In this document: positions 9,470-20,400 of the stretch, in pieces
How the letters are laid out: every line of letters starts with the position of its first letter
How positions within the stretch are numbered: the stretch's first letter is position 1
Source: Serendipita indica DSM 11827
Taxonomy: Eukaryota > Basidiomycota > Agaricomycetes > Sebacinales > Serendipitaceae
Assembly (NCBI GenBank): GCA_910890315.1
Contig: CAJVGD010000011.1
Location: 248,001 to 312,000 of the forward strand
Reading direction: 5' to 3'
DNA length: 64,000 bases
Made by a program: the position numbers and the translations under genes
The notes under the pieces: model-generated
Database searches by the model: none
Seen by the model: the letters and a program-made list of their open reading frames with translations, nothing else
Told to the model about the DNA's origin: nothing

Positions 9470-12400
9470 CTACTTGAAATTCACGAAGGAAGTAATGATG
9501 GACATTAAGAGAGCACTCTCTCCGTATTCTATAGAAAGATGGGAACAGAAGAGTGCCTTTATTGGCTGAACATCCGTTCGAACATTAGTCCATGAGGGCC
9601 CACACTGAAACCGGTTGAAATCAATTGTGGTTGGACGGAAGCGAGGAATTGGCGGCATAGTCTGAAGAAGACAAGGATATTGCAGTCCATGCCGATTGTT
9701 TGGCGGCACCCAAAAGAGATATTTACCAGAAGAGAGGACCCAACCATCCTGCGAAAGTGAACATTTCTCGAACCCAGGTACCGGGATTCCTAGAAGGATA
9801 CCTCTAGGTTCGTCCTCGGAGTGAGAGCTTGAAGGCGCATTATCTCTGTTATTCGAGTTTCCAATGCTTGCAGCTAAAGATTTTTGTTAGATTATCTCCA
9901 TAGCTAGCAACAGGCCGGAACTACAACTGACCAATCTCTGTATCCCACAGACGAACCGTCTTATCGAGCGAGCCAGAAGCAATGCGCAAGCCGTCAGGCG
10001 AGAATACGAGAGTACAGATGTCCCTTTCATGACCCCGAAGAGGTTCCCCCAATGGCTCGCCAGTATTTGCGTCCCAAAGTTGAATCGTCCCGTCATAGGA
10101 GCCAGAGACAATTCGTGAGTTGTCTGGCGACAAACTAGCGACAATAAGTGGAGCTCCACGACCTTTCAATGGCTCTCCCAAAGGGTGACCAGTCTCTGCG
10201 TCCCACAGTCGAATCGTCGAGTCGGACGAGACAGAGACGATTCGTGAGCCATCTGGCGAGAACGTCACAGCCGAGACCCAACCTTGATAACCTCGTAGGG
10301 GCTCTCCCACCGCCTGGCCAGTATCTGCATCCCATAATTGAAACGGCGCCATAAGCGATCCAGAAACGACTCGGGAACCGTCTGGCGATATTGAGACAAT
10401 CGAAGGTGCTGGTTGAGGACCTTGAGGACCTCGGACTGGCTCTCCCAATGGCTGGCCGGACTCTGCATCCCACAGCCGAATCACGTTGTCACTTGAGCCA
10501 GAGAGGATTTTTGACCCGTCTCGCGAGAACCTGACAGTCGAGACCCGATCTGCATGGCCTCGTAGTGGTAGTCCCACTGGCTGACCAGTGGTCGCGTCCC
10601 ACTGTCGAATTGTCTTGTCTTGCGAGCCAGAGACGATTCGCGAACCATCTGGTGAGAAGGCAACTGCCATAACGCAATCTTCATGGCCTCGGAGTGGTTC
10701 TCCCAGCGGCTGGCCAGTGGCTGCGTCCCACAGTTGAATCGTTTTTTCTCTAGTCCCGGAGACAATTTGCGAGCGATCAGAGGAGAATGCGAGAGCCACC
10801 ACCGAGCTATCGTAATCTCGGAGTAGCTCTCCCAACGGCTGAGCATTGTCTGCGTCCCACAATCTGATTGTCCCATCAAACGAGCCTGAGACGATGCGTG
10901 AGCCATCTGGCAAGAATGCGACAGCATTGACATGGCCTTCGTGCCCTTGGAGTGGCTCCCCCAACGGTTGACCAGTCTCTGCGTCCCAAAGTCGAATTGT
11001 CTTGTCCTCCGAGCTAGAGACGATGCGCGAACCGTCTGGTGAAAATCCGACGGCGCATACTTGACCTTTGTGCCCTCGGAGTGGTTCTCCCAATGGCTGA
11101 CCAGTGTCTGCGTCCCAAAGTCGAACCGTCTTGTCATGAGATCCGGAGACAATTCGTGAACCATCTGGTGAAAAACCGACAGCCATCACCCAGAATTCAT
11201 GACCCTCAAGTGGTTCTCCCAATGGCTGGCCATTTTCTGCATCCCATAATTGAATTAGCCTATCACGCGACCCGGAGACAATTCGGAAGCCATCTGGCGA
11301 GAATGCGACGGCAAATACGTCTTGTTCATGACGTCGCAGTGGCCCTCCCAAAGGCTGACCAGTATCTGCATCCCATAGTCGAATTGTTTTATCCTCCGAG
11401 CCGGAGACAATTCTCGAGCCGTCTGACGAGAATCCAACAGCCAAGACAGCTCCTTCATGCCCTCGAAATGGCTCTCCCAGAGGCTGGCCATTGTCCGCCT
11501 CCCACCGTCGAATAGTCCCATCTCTTGAACCAGAGACGATTCGCGACCCGCTCGGCGAGAACGCAACAGCCGTTACGCAATCCTCATGACCTCGAAGGGG
11601 CTCCCCCAGCGGCTGCCCTGTTTCTGCGTCCCATAGTCGAATCGTCCTGTCTCCTGACCCCGATAAGATGCGTGATCCATCTGGGGAGGTTCCGACGGTG
11701 TAGAACCTTCCCCCGTGACCACGAAGAGCCCTGGGAAGCCCAGGATACGTCTCCTCGTATCCCTGGGTCACATTGAGAGTATTGGCATGCCGCTTCAGTC
11801 TCTCGCTGTGAAGGATTGACTTCCTCGGACTGAACGCTAATGCTGAGATGTAGATGTGCGGAGCACTGTCTTGAATCGGCACCGAAAATGCCATTAGAAA
11901 CCGTCGAACCTCCGTCATCATCGTCCTCGTCTCCTCTTCAATCTACTTCTGCGTAAGGCACTATATTATGTATTTATAGACTACTCACTCTTTTATGGCG
12001 TGCAACAGCTCGAAGTCCCGCTATCGCCCTTGGTACCCCTCCCGTGAAACTCAGAACCTCCATCCAGTATAGGACATATGGGCTTTTGATCACGTGTTCG
12101 ATTCCGTCCTTTAGCCTAGTTCGCCACCCGTCATCCGTTTCCGCCAAATGAAATAACCAATGCAAACCAGCATATCGAAGCCGCCTTGGAATGAACTTTG
12201 AAATTCTCTCTTCCAGATCCGGAATCTGCCTGTTCAGGAAGAAAGAGGATTCGATTTCACATATGTTGAACTTGAGTCCTCCAATCGGCAACCTGAACCG
12301 CTTCAAACACCACGATGCTGTTTGACCGTGAGCATTGCCGATATCGATATATAGTTTATTTCGGTTATCGCCACCTCGGGGGATCGAGCACCGTCGAAGG

Positions 12401-14321
12401 TACTCGACCAGCGTTGGGTGGTGAAATTGGATCAGATCCGTCTTTGAATCCACACTGAGTACGCTTCCTAGGTTCTGTACCAGTGCCCTAGCACTTCCCC
12501 GTACTTTTGCATGTTTTACTAGATCGTCCAGATCGTCCACTGTCAGCGGTTCAAATGCACCGTGCAGCAGTGCCAGCATTGAACACATGACCGCGTAGTA
12601 CTCGGGGTCTGTCCGCTCGAAGACAAGATTGTATAGGTCGTCGATCACTCCTGGCTGGTCCAGAGAGATCAAACGGTCATATACGTCCTCGGCTGAACTC
12701 AATCTGGTTTCACTCGTGAGCATTCGACATGCGGTGCTCGCCCAGATGAACAATCCGTTGGCCTTTTCGGCCAGACGCGGTCTCTTGTCCTGCGGTAGGA
12801 CTTCATGCAACGAATGATGCATACACCGCGATATCGTTTGTGATATCCGGGTGTTTCTACATCGTGAAGCCGGTTTTCCAACTTTTCCTTGATCAAAAGT
12901 CCTGCAAGACCGCCTCGATGACGGGATCTGGCCGACTGGTGAGAAAGATTTTGAGGTTCGCAACTCGCGAGCAGCGGTAGCAAGCGCCTCGAGAAGTTCT
13001 TCGCTGTGATCCAGATTTGCATTCGTCGATAGCGTCGATGACGAGGATCACGCGCTTGCCTGACTGGAGGAGTGGATTCGTGATGAGTGTCCGGAAGTTG
13101 CTCATCCACAGAACTTCGCATGAAAGAAGGGTTCTGTTCCACAGCTTTGGCAATGTGGGGTCTGAGATCAGGGAAATAATGGACAAGGTCTCTTGCGATG
13201 GTCGAACAGAACTTGTCCGTGGTCGATGCGTCGTTGTTTGCCGCGGAGAAGAAGAATCGACCCTAACACTCCTTCGTTCCGCCATGATTCGACTACGGAC
13301 ATTGCGACTGTAGACTTGCGGACCCGGCTATATCACACAGCCAAAATATCGGCTTCTCCGACGGCACCTCACTGGCCCAGCGCCAGATCATCTGAAGGAC
13401 TGCCTCACGCGTTCTTTTCAGACAGGTCGTATGAACCGAGGACGCGGCGAATGCGACTGTCGGCAATAGACGAAGAATAGTTGCAGTCTCGACTAGAAAC
13501 GGCTAAGCAAGCCTCTCTACAAAGATGTTAGACTTACTCTTTCGTTCGATGCCTTGAGTACGCAGTGCAGTAAAAATACCTAACGCTTCCTGTGTATATA
13601 GTGAGATTGCGAAGAAGACTGAAGAAACCCGCACCATGAAATGCCGATGTCCGTCCTCGATGTCTCTATTGAGTTCACGAATCTCTCCAGCATCGATCTT
13701 CACTTTGCTCATAGATTTCAAGAACCCAAGTTTGCTGCGACTTCGTTTCTCCCTCACTTCGACCACCGTATCATGGATATCTTCGAGAGCTCTGTATCGA
13801 TCAGCTTGCTGAAGAAATTTAGAATCCTCACGTACTTGAAATAGTGCATCAGTGGCTGTCTCAGTGCCTCGTCGAAAGCCCTATCGTTTGCGGCATATGC
13901 CTCGAACAAAGTGGTTTGCTTCTCGAGTCCGCTCATGTATCCCTTCAGACGCTGTGTTAGGTTCGTCCATTCTTCCTGGTTGCTCTCGATAGCCTGCCCA
14001 TATCCGTCAGTTGATGCCGTTAAGCGAGTTGGGCCGATTTACCTGCATGATATCAAGGACAGATTTCGTCGTTCGACATGCTGCTTTGAGAGGAGCAAGT
14101 ACATCTGAACCCTCGGATATATTTCCCAATGCATCGAGGCCAAAGTTGACTTTGTCGTACACTTGATTCTTCCTGGAAGACGAGCTTTGGGCGACAGAGA
14201 AAGATTCGGGTGGATTGACAGTTTCATGTGATTTCTTGGACTTGTCCCGCCGTTTGGCCGACATCCGTGGATGCGGATGGATCCAAGATGGGCGGCGTCG
14301 TGTGTCAAAGAGTGTCGGCAC
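9470..14321 (-). pseudogene. NACHT-WD40 (NLR-like) gene, left copy, many frameshifts
   Basis: Same architecture as the right copy. Exon 1 is 14321-14043 (279 bases, identical length to the partner). The N-terminal helical domain, NACHT, a helical linker and 14 WD40 repeats follow. Exons 9932 to about 11943 and 9873-9470 carry the WD40 array and a C-terminal block ending in [17 protein letters not shown] and a longer tail than the partner. Between about 12,830 and 13,840 at least eight 1-2 base length differences from the partner break the frame, one of them inside the P-loop GSGKS. Base substitutions there are few. The WD40 exon is fully open. It may be a recently inactivated gene, or partly a consensus artefact (see findings); if expressed from an internal start, only the WD40 half would be made. 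Confidence 0.7.
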
Positions 14322-14688
14322 AACACAGAGCTGAACACAAGAGTGGAGAAGAGTAAGACTTGGGATTCATAGGGTATCTTTGGACTCGTTAGGTGGTTCA
14401 GTTTCATGGAAGCAGGAATGCAGGTGACTCTTGTCGTGTATCTCTAATGCGGTATGGTCAAGGTTTGATAGAGAATGCGATAGGCAATGTATTGCAAATG
14501 TCATTTATACACGTTAGGCTCAACTCCTGCGCAGCCCAAGTACCTTCTGAGCCTTTGGACTACTCGATTATCTACCCTTGGTGTTACACAGAATCAGTAA
14601 GCCCTACTGTTAGACAGAAGGGTGGTACGGCGAAAATGTATATATATATACGGTAGATACTACACCTACACTCAATCCAAGCGACATG
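9569..14688 (-). repeat. Left arm of large inverted duplication
   Basis: About 5.1 kb that matches 17405-22558 in opposite orientation. The inner edge is sharp: the shared sequence begins at CATGTCGCTTGG (14688 going down; 17405 going up) and the bases beyond differ. The outer edge falls near the C-terminal RTDV codons of the NLR genes. Coding exons and short introns are shared in order. Similarity is very high in the inner half (promoter, N-terminal domain, NACHT) and falls at the WD40 half. Confidence 0.9.
9932..11735 (-). repeat. WD40 repeat array, 14 units, left copy
   Basis: Fourteen tandem units of about 129 bp (43 residues), consensus [16 protein letters not shown] then SGS.D.TIRLWDA and TGQPLGEP. 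Unit 11 is irregular (contains QGPQPAPS) and units 8 and 13 have lost the GH dipeptide. Fourteen units fit two seven-bladed propellers. Confidence 0.9.
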
Positions 14689-14942
14689 GAGCCATACCCC
14701 TCAGTTTCTATGGCTCCGTAGAAGGATGCGAGGTTCTTCGGTGCGGCCTTCACGTACACTTTAATGAAAAGCAACTCGAAGGTCCGTTGAAAAATGTTTA
14801 TAGGATCCTCTATCTGGGCGCGGCAGAAAGGGCGCATGGCTAGGAAGATGTCGCGCCATAATTTGTACGGTAACCGGTTGAGATAGTCCATACCATTGAT
14901 GCGTACGATTATATGTGCGTCATTGATGGTCGTGTCGGTCAT
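14688..14942 (-). pseudogene. Truncated F-box gene fragment abutting the arm
   Basis: The frame starting MTDTTINDAHI continues MDYLNRLPYKLWRDIFLA and then ELLFIKVYVKAAP. It matches the neighbouring intact F-box protein (DYLGRLPDELWRLIFLAT ... ELLFTDVQLN) but lacks about 30 residues between the F-box and the ELLF motif. It then runs straight into the duplicated arm at 14688. It is a decayed paralog, cut by the duplication boundary. Confidence 0.65.
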
Positions 14943-15057
14943 TTTATACCGAATGTCTGATGAGGTCAGGTCCAAACGGAACTCGAATAAGAAATCCAGG
15001 ATTAAACGTCGACTTTGACGGAGTGACGACGTAGGACGATACATCAAATTTAAGAGG

Positions 15058-16350
15058 TCATTCTAGGACAATTTCGGTACCATACATCGTGCAAAACTTT
15101 CCGATGAGACCCAGCGTCTCCGCTTTGATTTTTTGGTAGACCTCACTATTGTGAGGCAAGGAGCAAGTTAGACGGAGGATCACCCTTTTAAAGTGAGGAT
15201 ATCGCTGTTGGGGCCGATGGAAACCCCACGAGTGGAGAGTCCCTGTAGCATGGTACGATCCATGGGTCGTAAATATCCCAGTATGAAGTGAAGGGTGTGG
15301 CTCATAGTTGCGACTTGAAGTCATTCGATTATTCCCCGGACTATAAAGTCCCTTCCATGAATCTGAGAGGTATACCGTCTCAAGGTTTGGGCAGAGATAG
15401 ATGAAATCAAGGACCGCGTCCATGTTGTTGGATCCCCCGAGCTTGCGGCGTGATTGAATTTGTAGGAAAGTTAGATGGAGACAATTGGCGCTGATAAAGT
15501 TGACGATCCTCGGCTTCAGTTCCATGTCCACAAACTCAAGGTTAAGCCATCGTACATTGGGTACGGAGAGTGAGCCAATATCCGAGACACCGTCTCCAGT
15601 GAGCTGGAGGTGCTTCAGGTGAGGGAGGTGGATGGTTGGCTGGGATTCGTTGGGCCATCGAAAAAGAGTCGTGTCGGAGGTCCCGGTTTCCACCAGGAGG
15701 TCCTCTATCTGCGCATTTCGAGCCAATATACGAGAGATTCCGCCCATATGAGCATAGCCGCCTTGCCAAATGAGCGAGTTTATGCTAGGAAGCCAGTCGA
15801 GAGTGAACTCTGACTGAGATTTGAGGGAAGCTTCGACCTCGACCGTACCCACGTTAGGGCATAGCTTGAAAATTTCGCGTAGAGGTTGATAGTATCTCGC
15901 CTCCTTCCACGCGTTGACTTTGCCAAGCTTGTACAGCTTAAACGTGAGGCACCTGGTAAAAAGGCCAGCGTGTCTCGACAGAGATCCGCCGAGTTCCACA
16001 GCCTTGAGAAAAAGTACGGGAGAATTCGACACTATATTGAGTTGTACATCTGTAAAGAGCAGCTCGAGCGCAATGGACTGAAGTGCTTTGCAGATCAATC
16101 GCATGTTCGCACGCTGTTTCTGTGTTTGGCCCAGAACTTGGTTATCCAAGGTGGTAAGACCGTTGAAGAAGGTAATCGGGTCGCCTGCCAACCCTCGGCG
16201 AGGTGGGAGTGTCGCAAGGAAGATGAGGCGCCACAGCTCATCGGGCAAGCGTCCTAGGTAGTCGACTCCATCGGTTTCTGTCGGTATAGTGTCCTCAATC
16301 GCCGCCGTCTCGGGCATTTCGACGAGAGATGGGGTGGAGGTCAGAACCAA
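15058..16350 (-). CDS. F-box protein, Agaricomycete LRR-like family
   Basis: A single open frame of 430 residues lying in the spacer between the two NLR arms. The F-box is at residues 28-45 (DYLGRLPDELWRLIFLAT), followed by RLICKALQSIALELLFTDVQ, the usual post-F-box motif of this expanded mushroom family. The C-terminal two thirds hold irregular leucine-rich segments such as LPHLKHLQLTGDG and CPNLETVYLSD. F-box proteins of this type link SCF ubiquitin ligases to unknown targets. Two damaged relatives lie on either side, in opposite orientations. Confidence 0.8.
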   Translation of the reverse strand: MVLTSTPSLVEMPETAAIEDTIPTETDGVDYLGRLPDELWRLIFLATLPPRRGLAGDPITFFNGLTTLDNQVLGQTQKQRANMRLICKALQSIALELLFTDVQLNIVSNSPVLFLKAVELGGSLSRHAGLFTRCLTFKLYKLGKVNAWKEARYYQPLREIFKLCPNVGTVEVEASLKSQSEFTLDWLPSINSLIWQGGYAHMGGISRILARNAQIEDLLVETGTSDTTLFRWPNESQPTIHLPHLKHLQLTGDGVSDIGSLSVPNVRWLNLEFVDMELKPRIVNFISANCLHLTFLQIQSRRKLGGSNNMDAVLDFIYLCPNLETVYLSDSWKGLYSPGNNRMTSSRNYEPHPSLHTGIFTTHGSYHATGTLHSWGFHRPQQRYPHFKRVILRLTCSLPHNSEVYQKIKAETLGLIGKFCTMYGTEIVLE

Positions 16351-16380
16351 CCGTCATGACACAGAGGTTTTGGAATTCCT

Positions 16381-16760
16381 TGACTTTGCCGCACCTAGAA
16401 GAAGCCACGATGACTTCTCCCAGCGGTCAACACGAAAAAGTGCGCAAATCTGCGGCTGATCTGCAAAGCACTCGAGCCTCTTGCACTCGAGCTGCTCTTC
16501 ACGGACGTGTACTTGAGACCATGCTGGGAACTCTTGCATCCTGCTATAGGACTATAGATTCTGAGGTATATGGGTCCAAAAACGCTGGCGTTTTTACACG
16601 CTACATCGTCCATTTTCTTGTATATAGAGCGTCCCAGAACCCAGCCCTCGACACTCTATTGGTGGACGCACAGGTGCTCAATACGACGTTCCCTTGGCTT
16701 GGCACTTGTTTTGCGACTCTTAGGCCAGTTGAACGCAATGTCATTCACATAAATGCCTAG
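16381..16760 (+). pseudogene. F-box gene fragment, plus strand
   Basis: In one frame the plus strand reads LRLICKALEPLALELLF then TDVYLRP, clearly related to RLICKALQSIALELLFTDVQ of the adjacent minus-strand F-box gene. A shifted frame reads NAGVFTRYIVHFLVYRA, matching HAGLFTRCLTFKLYKL. The F-box itself is missing. It is a broken copy in inverted orientation to 15058-16350. Confidence 0.6.
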
Positions 16761-16899
16761 CATAACCGAACTCTAACCACCACCTCCTGAAGTATTGAGG
16801 GCAGCATGCCGGGTGATCCATCTATGCGCCGTCAACAGTATCATACTTAAAAATAGGGAGAACAACCCTTTATACATATATGAGCAGCGTCATGCGGTC

Positions 16900-17200
16900 A
16901 AGCCCTGGTCACGGGTCAGAGGGCTTTGAATTCGAGGGATGTAGTGACCATATCTGTTTTGAGGCTGCAGCACGGAGTTCATAAAGGATGAAGGGATAGC
17001 TGTCGACGACTCGGGTGACGAGCCAGGCAATTACGAGCACCAACCTGATCTTGACTATCACTCGGATAGTTCGTGTCAAACGAATATTGCGTCGTATTGA
17101 CGAATTGGCTATATTCCGTCATTTGAAAGAGCAAATGCTACGGCTCAATGACCGCAACTTGAGTTTACTCCTGTCGCGGCAGTCAAGCTTTGGAAAATAG
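16900..17200 (+). repeat. Decayed coding fragment, copy A
   Basis: About 270 bp that resembles 23090-23345 in the same orientation (shared blocks around GAATTCGAGGGATGTAGTGA, GACGACTCGG.TGACGA and GAGCACCA.CCTGATC). One frame gives an acidic tail GNYEHQPDLDYHSDSS and a basic helix LRRIDELAIFRHLKEQ follows. Both copies are damaged. The two copies bracket the right NLR gene as imperfect direct repeats. Confidence 0.55.
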
Positions 17201-17404
17201 TATAAGAAGGCTACCCAAGGAGATACATTATCCAGCTTTGTTCGCTGAGAGGAATGTCACTCACGATCGGATATAATCAAGACGGATTCTGTCTATATAA
17301 TAATCTACTGGTGGGATCTTAGGGAACAGTCGTCCAAGCAAGGTCACGTTGAAAATGGTGCGCCTCATTGGCAGCATCGAATTGGCAAAAGAGTAGCCGC
17401 AGTT

Positions 17405-20400
17405 CATGTCGCTTGGATTGAGTGTAGGTGTAGTATCTACCGTGTATATATATACATTTTCGCCGTACCACCCTTCTGTCTAACAGTAGGGCTTACTGAT
17501 TCTGTGTAACACCAAGGGTAGATAATCGAGTAGTCCAAAGGCTCAGAAGGTACTTGGGCTGCGCAGGAGTTGAGCCTAACGTGTATAAATGACATTTGCA
17601 ATACATTGCCTATCGCATTCTCTATCAAACCTTGACCATACCGCATTAGAGATACACGACAGTAGTCACCTTGATTCCTGCTTCCATGCAACTGAACCAC
17701 CTAACGAGTCCAAAGATACCCTATGAATCCCAAGTCTTACTCTTCCCCACTGTTGTGTTCGGCGCTTTACTATGCCGACACTCTTTGACACACGATGCCG
17801 CCCATCTTGGATCCATCCGCATCCACGGATGTCGGCCAAACGGCGGGACAAGTCCAAGAAATCACATGAAACTGTCAATCCACCCGAATCTTCTTCTGTC
17901 GCCCAAAGCTCGTCTTCCAGGAAGAATCAAGTGTACGACACAGTCAACTTTGGCCTCGATGCATTGGGAAATATATCCGAGGGTTCAGATGTACTTGCTC
18001 CTCTCAAAGCAGCATGTCGAACGACGAAATCTGTCCTTGATATCATGCAGGTAAATCGGCCCAACTCGTTTAACGGCATCAACTGACGGATATGGGCAGG
18101 CTATCGAGAGCAACCAGGAAGAATGGACGAACCTAACACAGCGTCTGAAGGAATACATGAGCGGACTCGAAAAGCAAACCACTTTGTTCGAGGCATATGC
18201 CGCAAACGATAGGGCTTTCGACGAGGCACTGAGACAGCCACTGATGCACTATTTCGAGTACGTGATCATTCCACGTTTTCTTCAGCAAGCTGATCGATAC
18301 AGAGCTCTCAAAGATATCCATGATACGGTGGTCGAAGTGAGGGAGAAACGAAGTCGCAGCAAACTTGGGTTCTTGAAATCTATGAGCAAAGTGAAGATCG
18401 ATGCTGGAGAGATTCGTGAACTGAACAGAGATATCGAGGACGGACATCGGCAGTTCATGGTGCGGGTTTCTTCAGTCTTCTTCGCAATCTCACTATATAC
18501 ACAGGAAGCGTTAGGTATTTTTACTGCACTACGTACTCAAGCCATCGAACGAAGGAGTAAGTCTAACATCTTTGTGAGAGGCTTGCTTAGCCGTTTCTAG
18601 TCGAGACTGCAACTATTCTTCAGTCTATTCTTCAGTTGCCGACAGTCGCATTCGCCGCGTCCTCGGTTCATACGACCTGTCTGAAAGGAACGCGTGAGGC
18701 AGTCCTTCAGATGATCTGGCGCTGGGCCAGTGAGGTGCCGTCGGAGAAGCCGATATTTTGGCTGTGTGATATAGCCGGGTCCGGCAAGTCCACAGTCGCA
18801 ATGTCCGTAGTCGAATCATGGCGGAACGAAGGAGTGTTAGGGGGTCGATTCTTCTTCTCCATGGCAAACAACGACGCATCGACCACGGACAAGTTCTGTT
18901 CGACCATCGCAAGAGACCTTGTCCATTATTTCCCTGATCTCAGACCCCACATTGCCAAAGCTGTGGAACAGAACCCTTCTTTCATGCGAAGTTCTGTGGA
19001 TGAGCAACTCCGGACACTCATCACGAATCCACTCCTCCAGTCAGGCAAGCGCGTGATCCTCGTCATCGACGCTATCGACGAATGCAAATCTGGATCACAG
19101 CGAAGAGAACTTCTCGAGGCGCTTGCTACCGCTGCTCGAGAGTGCGCGAACCTCAAAATCTTTCTCACCAGTCGGCCAGATCCCGTCATCGAGGCGGTCT
19201 TGCAGGGACTTTTGATCAAGGAAAAGTTGGAAAACCGGCTTCACGATGTGAAACACCCGGATATCACAAACGATATCGCGGTGTATGTGCATCATTCGTT
19301 GCATGAAGTCCTACCGCAGGACAAGAGACCGCGTCTGGCCGAAAAGGCCAACGGATTGTTCATCTGGGCGAGCACCGCATGTCGAATGCTCACGAGTGAA
19401 ACCAGATTGAGTTCAGCCGAGGACGTATATGACCGTTTGATCTCTCTGGACCAGCCAGGAGTGATCGACGACCTATACAATCTTGTCTTCGAGCGGACAG
19501 ACCCCGAGTACTACGCGGTCATGTGTTCAATGCTGGCACTGCTGCACGGTGCATTTGAACCGCTGACGGTGGACGATCTGGACGATCTAGTAAAACATGC
19601 AAAAGTACGGGGAAGTGCCAAGGCACTGGTACAGAACCTAGGAAGCGTACTCAGTGTGGATTCAAAGACGGATCTGATCCAATTTCGCCACCCAACGCTG
19701 GTCGAGTACCTTCGACGGTGCTCGATCCCCCGAGGTGGCGATAACCGAAATAAACTATATATCGATATCGGCAATGCTCACGGTCAAACAGCATCATGGT
19801 GTCTGAAGCGGTTTAAGTCGCCTATTGGAGGACTCAAGTTCAACATATGTGAAATCGAATCCTCTTTCTTCCTAAACAGGCAGATTCCGGATCTGGAAGA
19901 GAGAATTTCAAAGTTCATCCCAAGAAGACTTCGGTACGCTGGCTTACATTGGCTGTTTCATCTGGCGGAAACAGACGACGAGTGGCGAACTAGGCTGAAG
20001 GACGGAATCGAACATGTGATCAAAAGCCCATATGTTCTATACTGGATGGAGGTCCTGAGTTTCACGGAAGGGGTACCACGGGCGATAGCGGGACTTCGAG
20101 CTGTTGCGCGCCATAGAAGAGTGAGTAGTCTATACGTACATATTATAGTGACTTACACAGATGCAGATTGAAGAGGAGACTAGGACGATGATGACGGAGG
20201 TTCGACGGTTTCTAATGGCATTTTCGGTGCCGATTCAAGACAGTGCTCCGCACATCTACATCTCAGCACTAGCATTCAGTCCGAGGCAGTCAATACTACA
20301 TAACGAACGGCTGAAGTGGCATGCAAATACACTCAGTGTGACGCAAGGTTTCGAAGAGAGATATCCCCAACTTCCCAGGACTCTCCGAGGCCATGAATGG

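Noticed and set aside
10135-11776. Long antisense and alternate-frame open frames across the WD40 arrays (both copies)
   Set aside because: They repeat with the same period as the WD40 units and only reflect low stop frequency in the other frames of a repeated sequence.
17772-18050. A HET domain at the NLR N-terminus
   Set aside because: None of the HET motifs is visible; the region is plain helix-rich.
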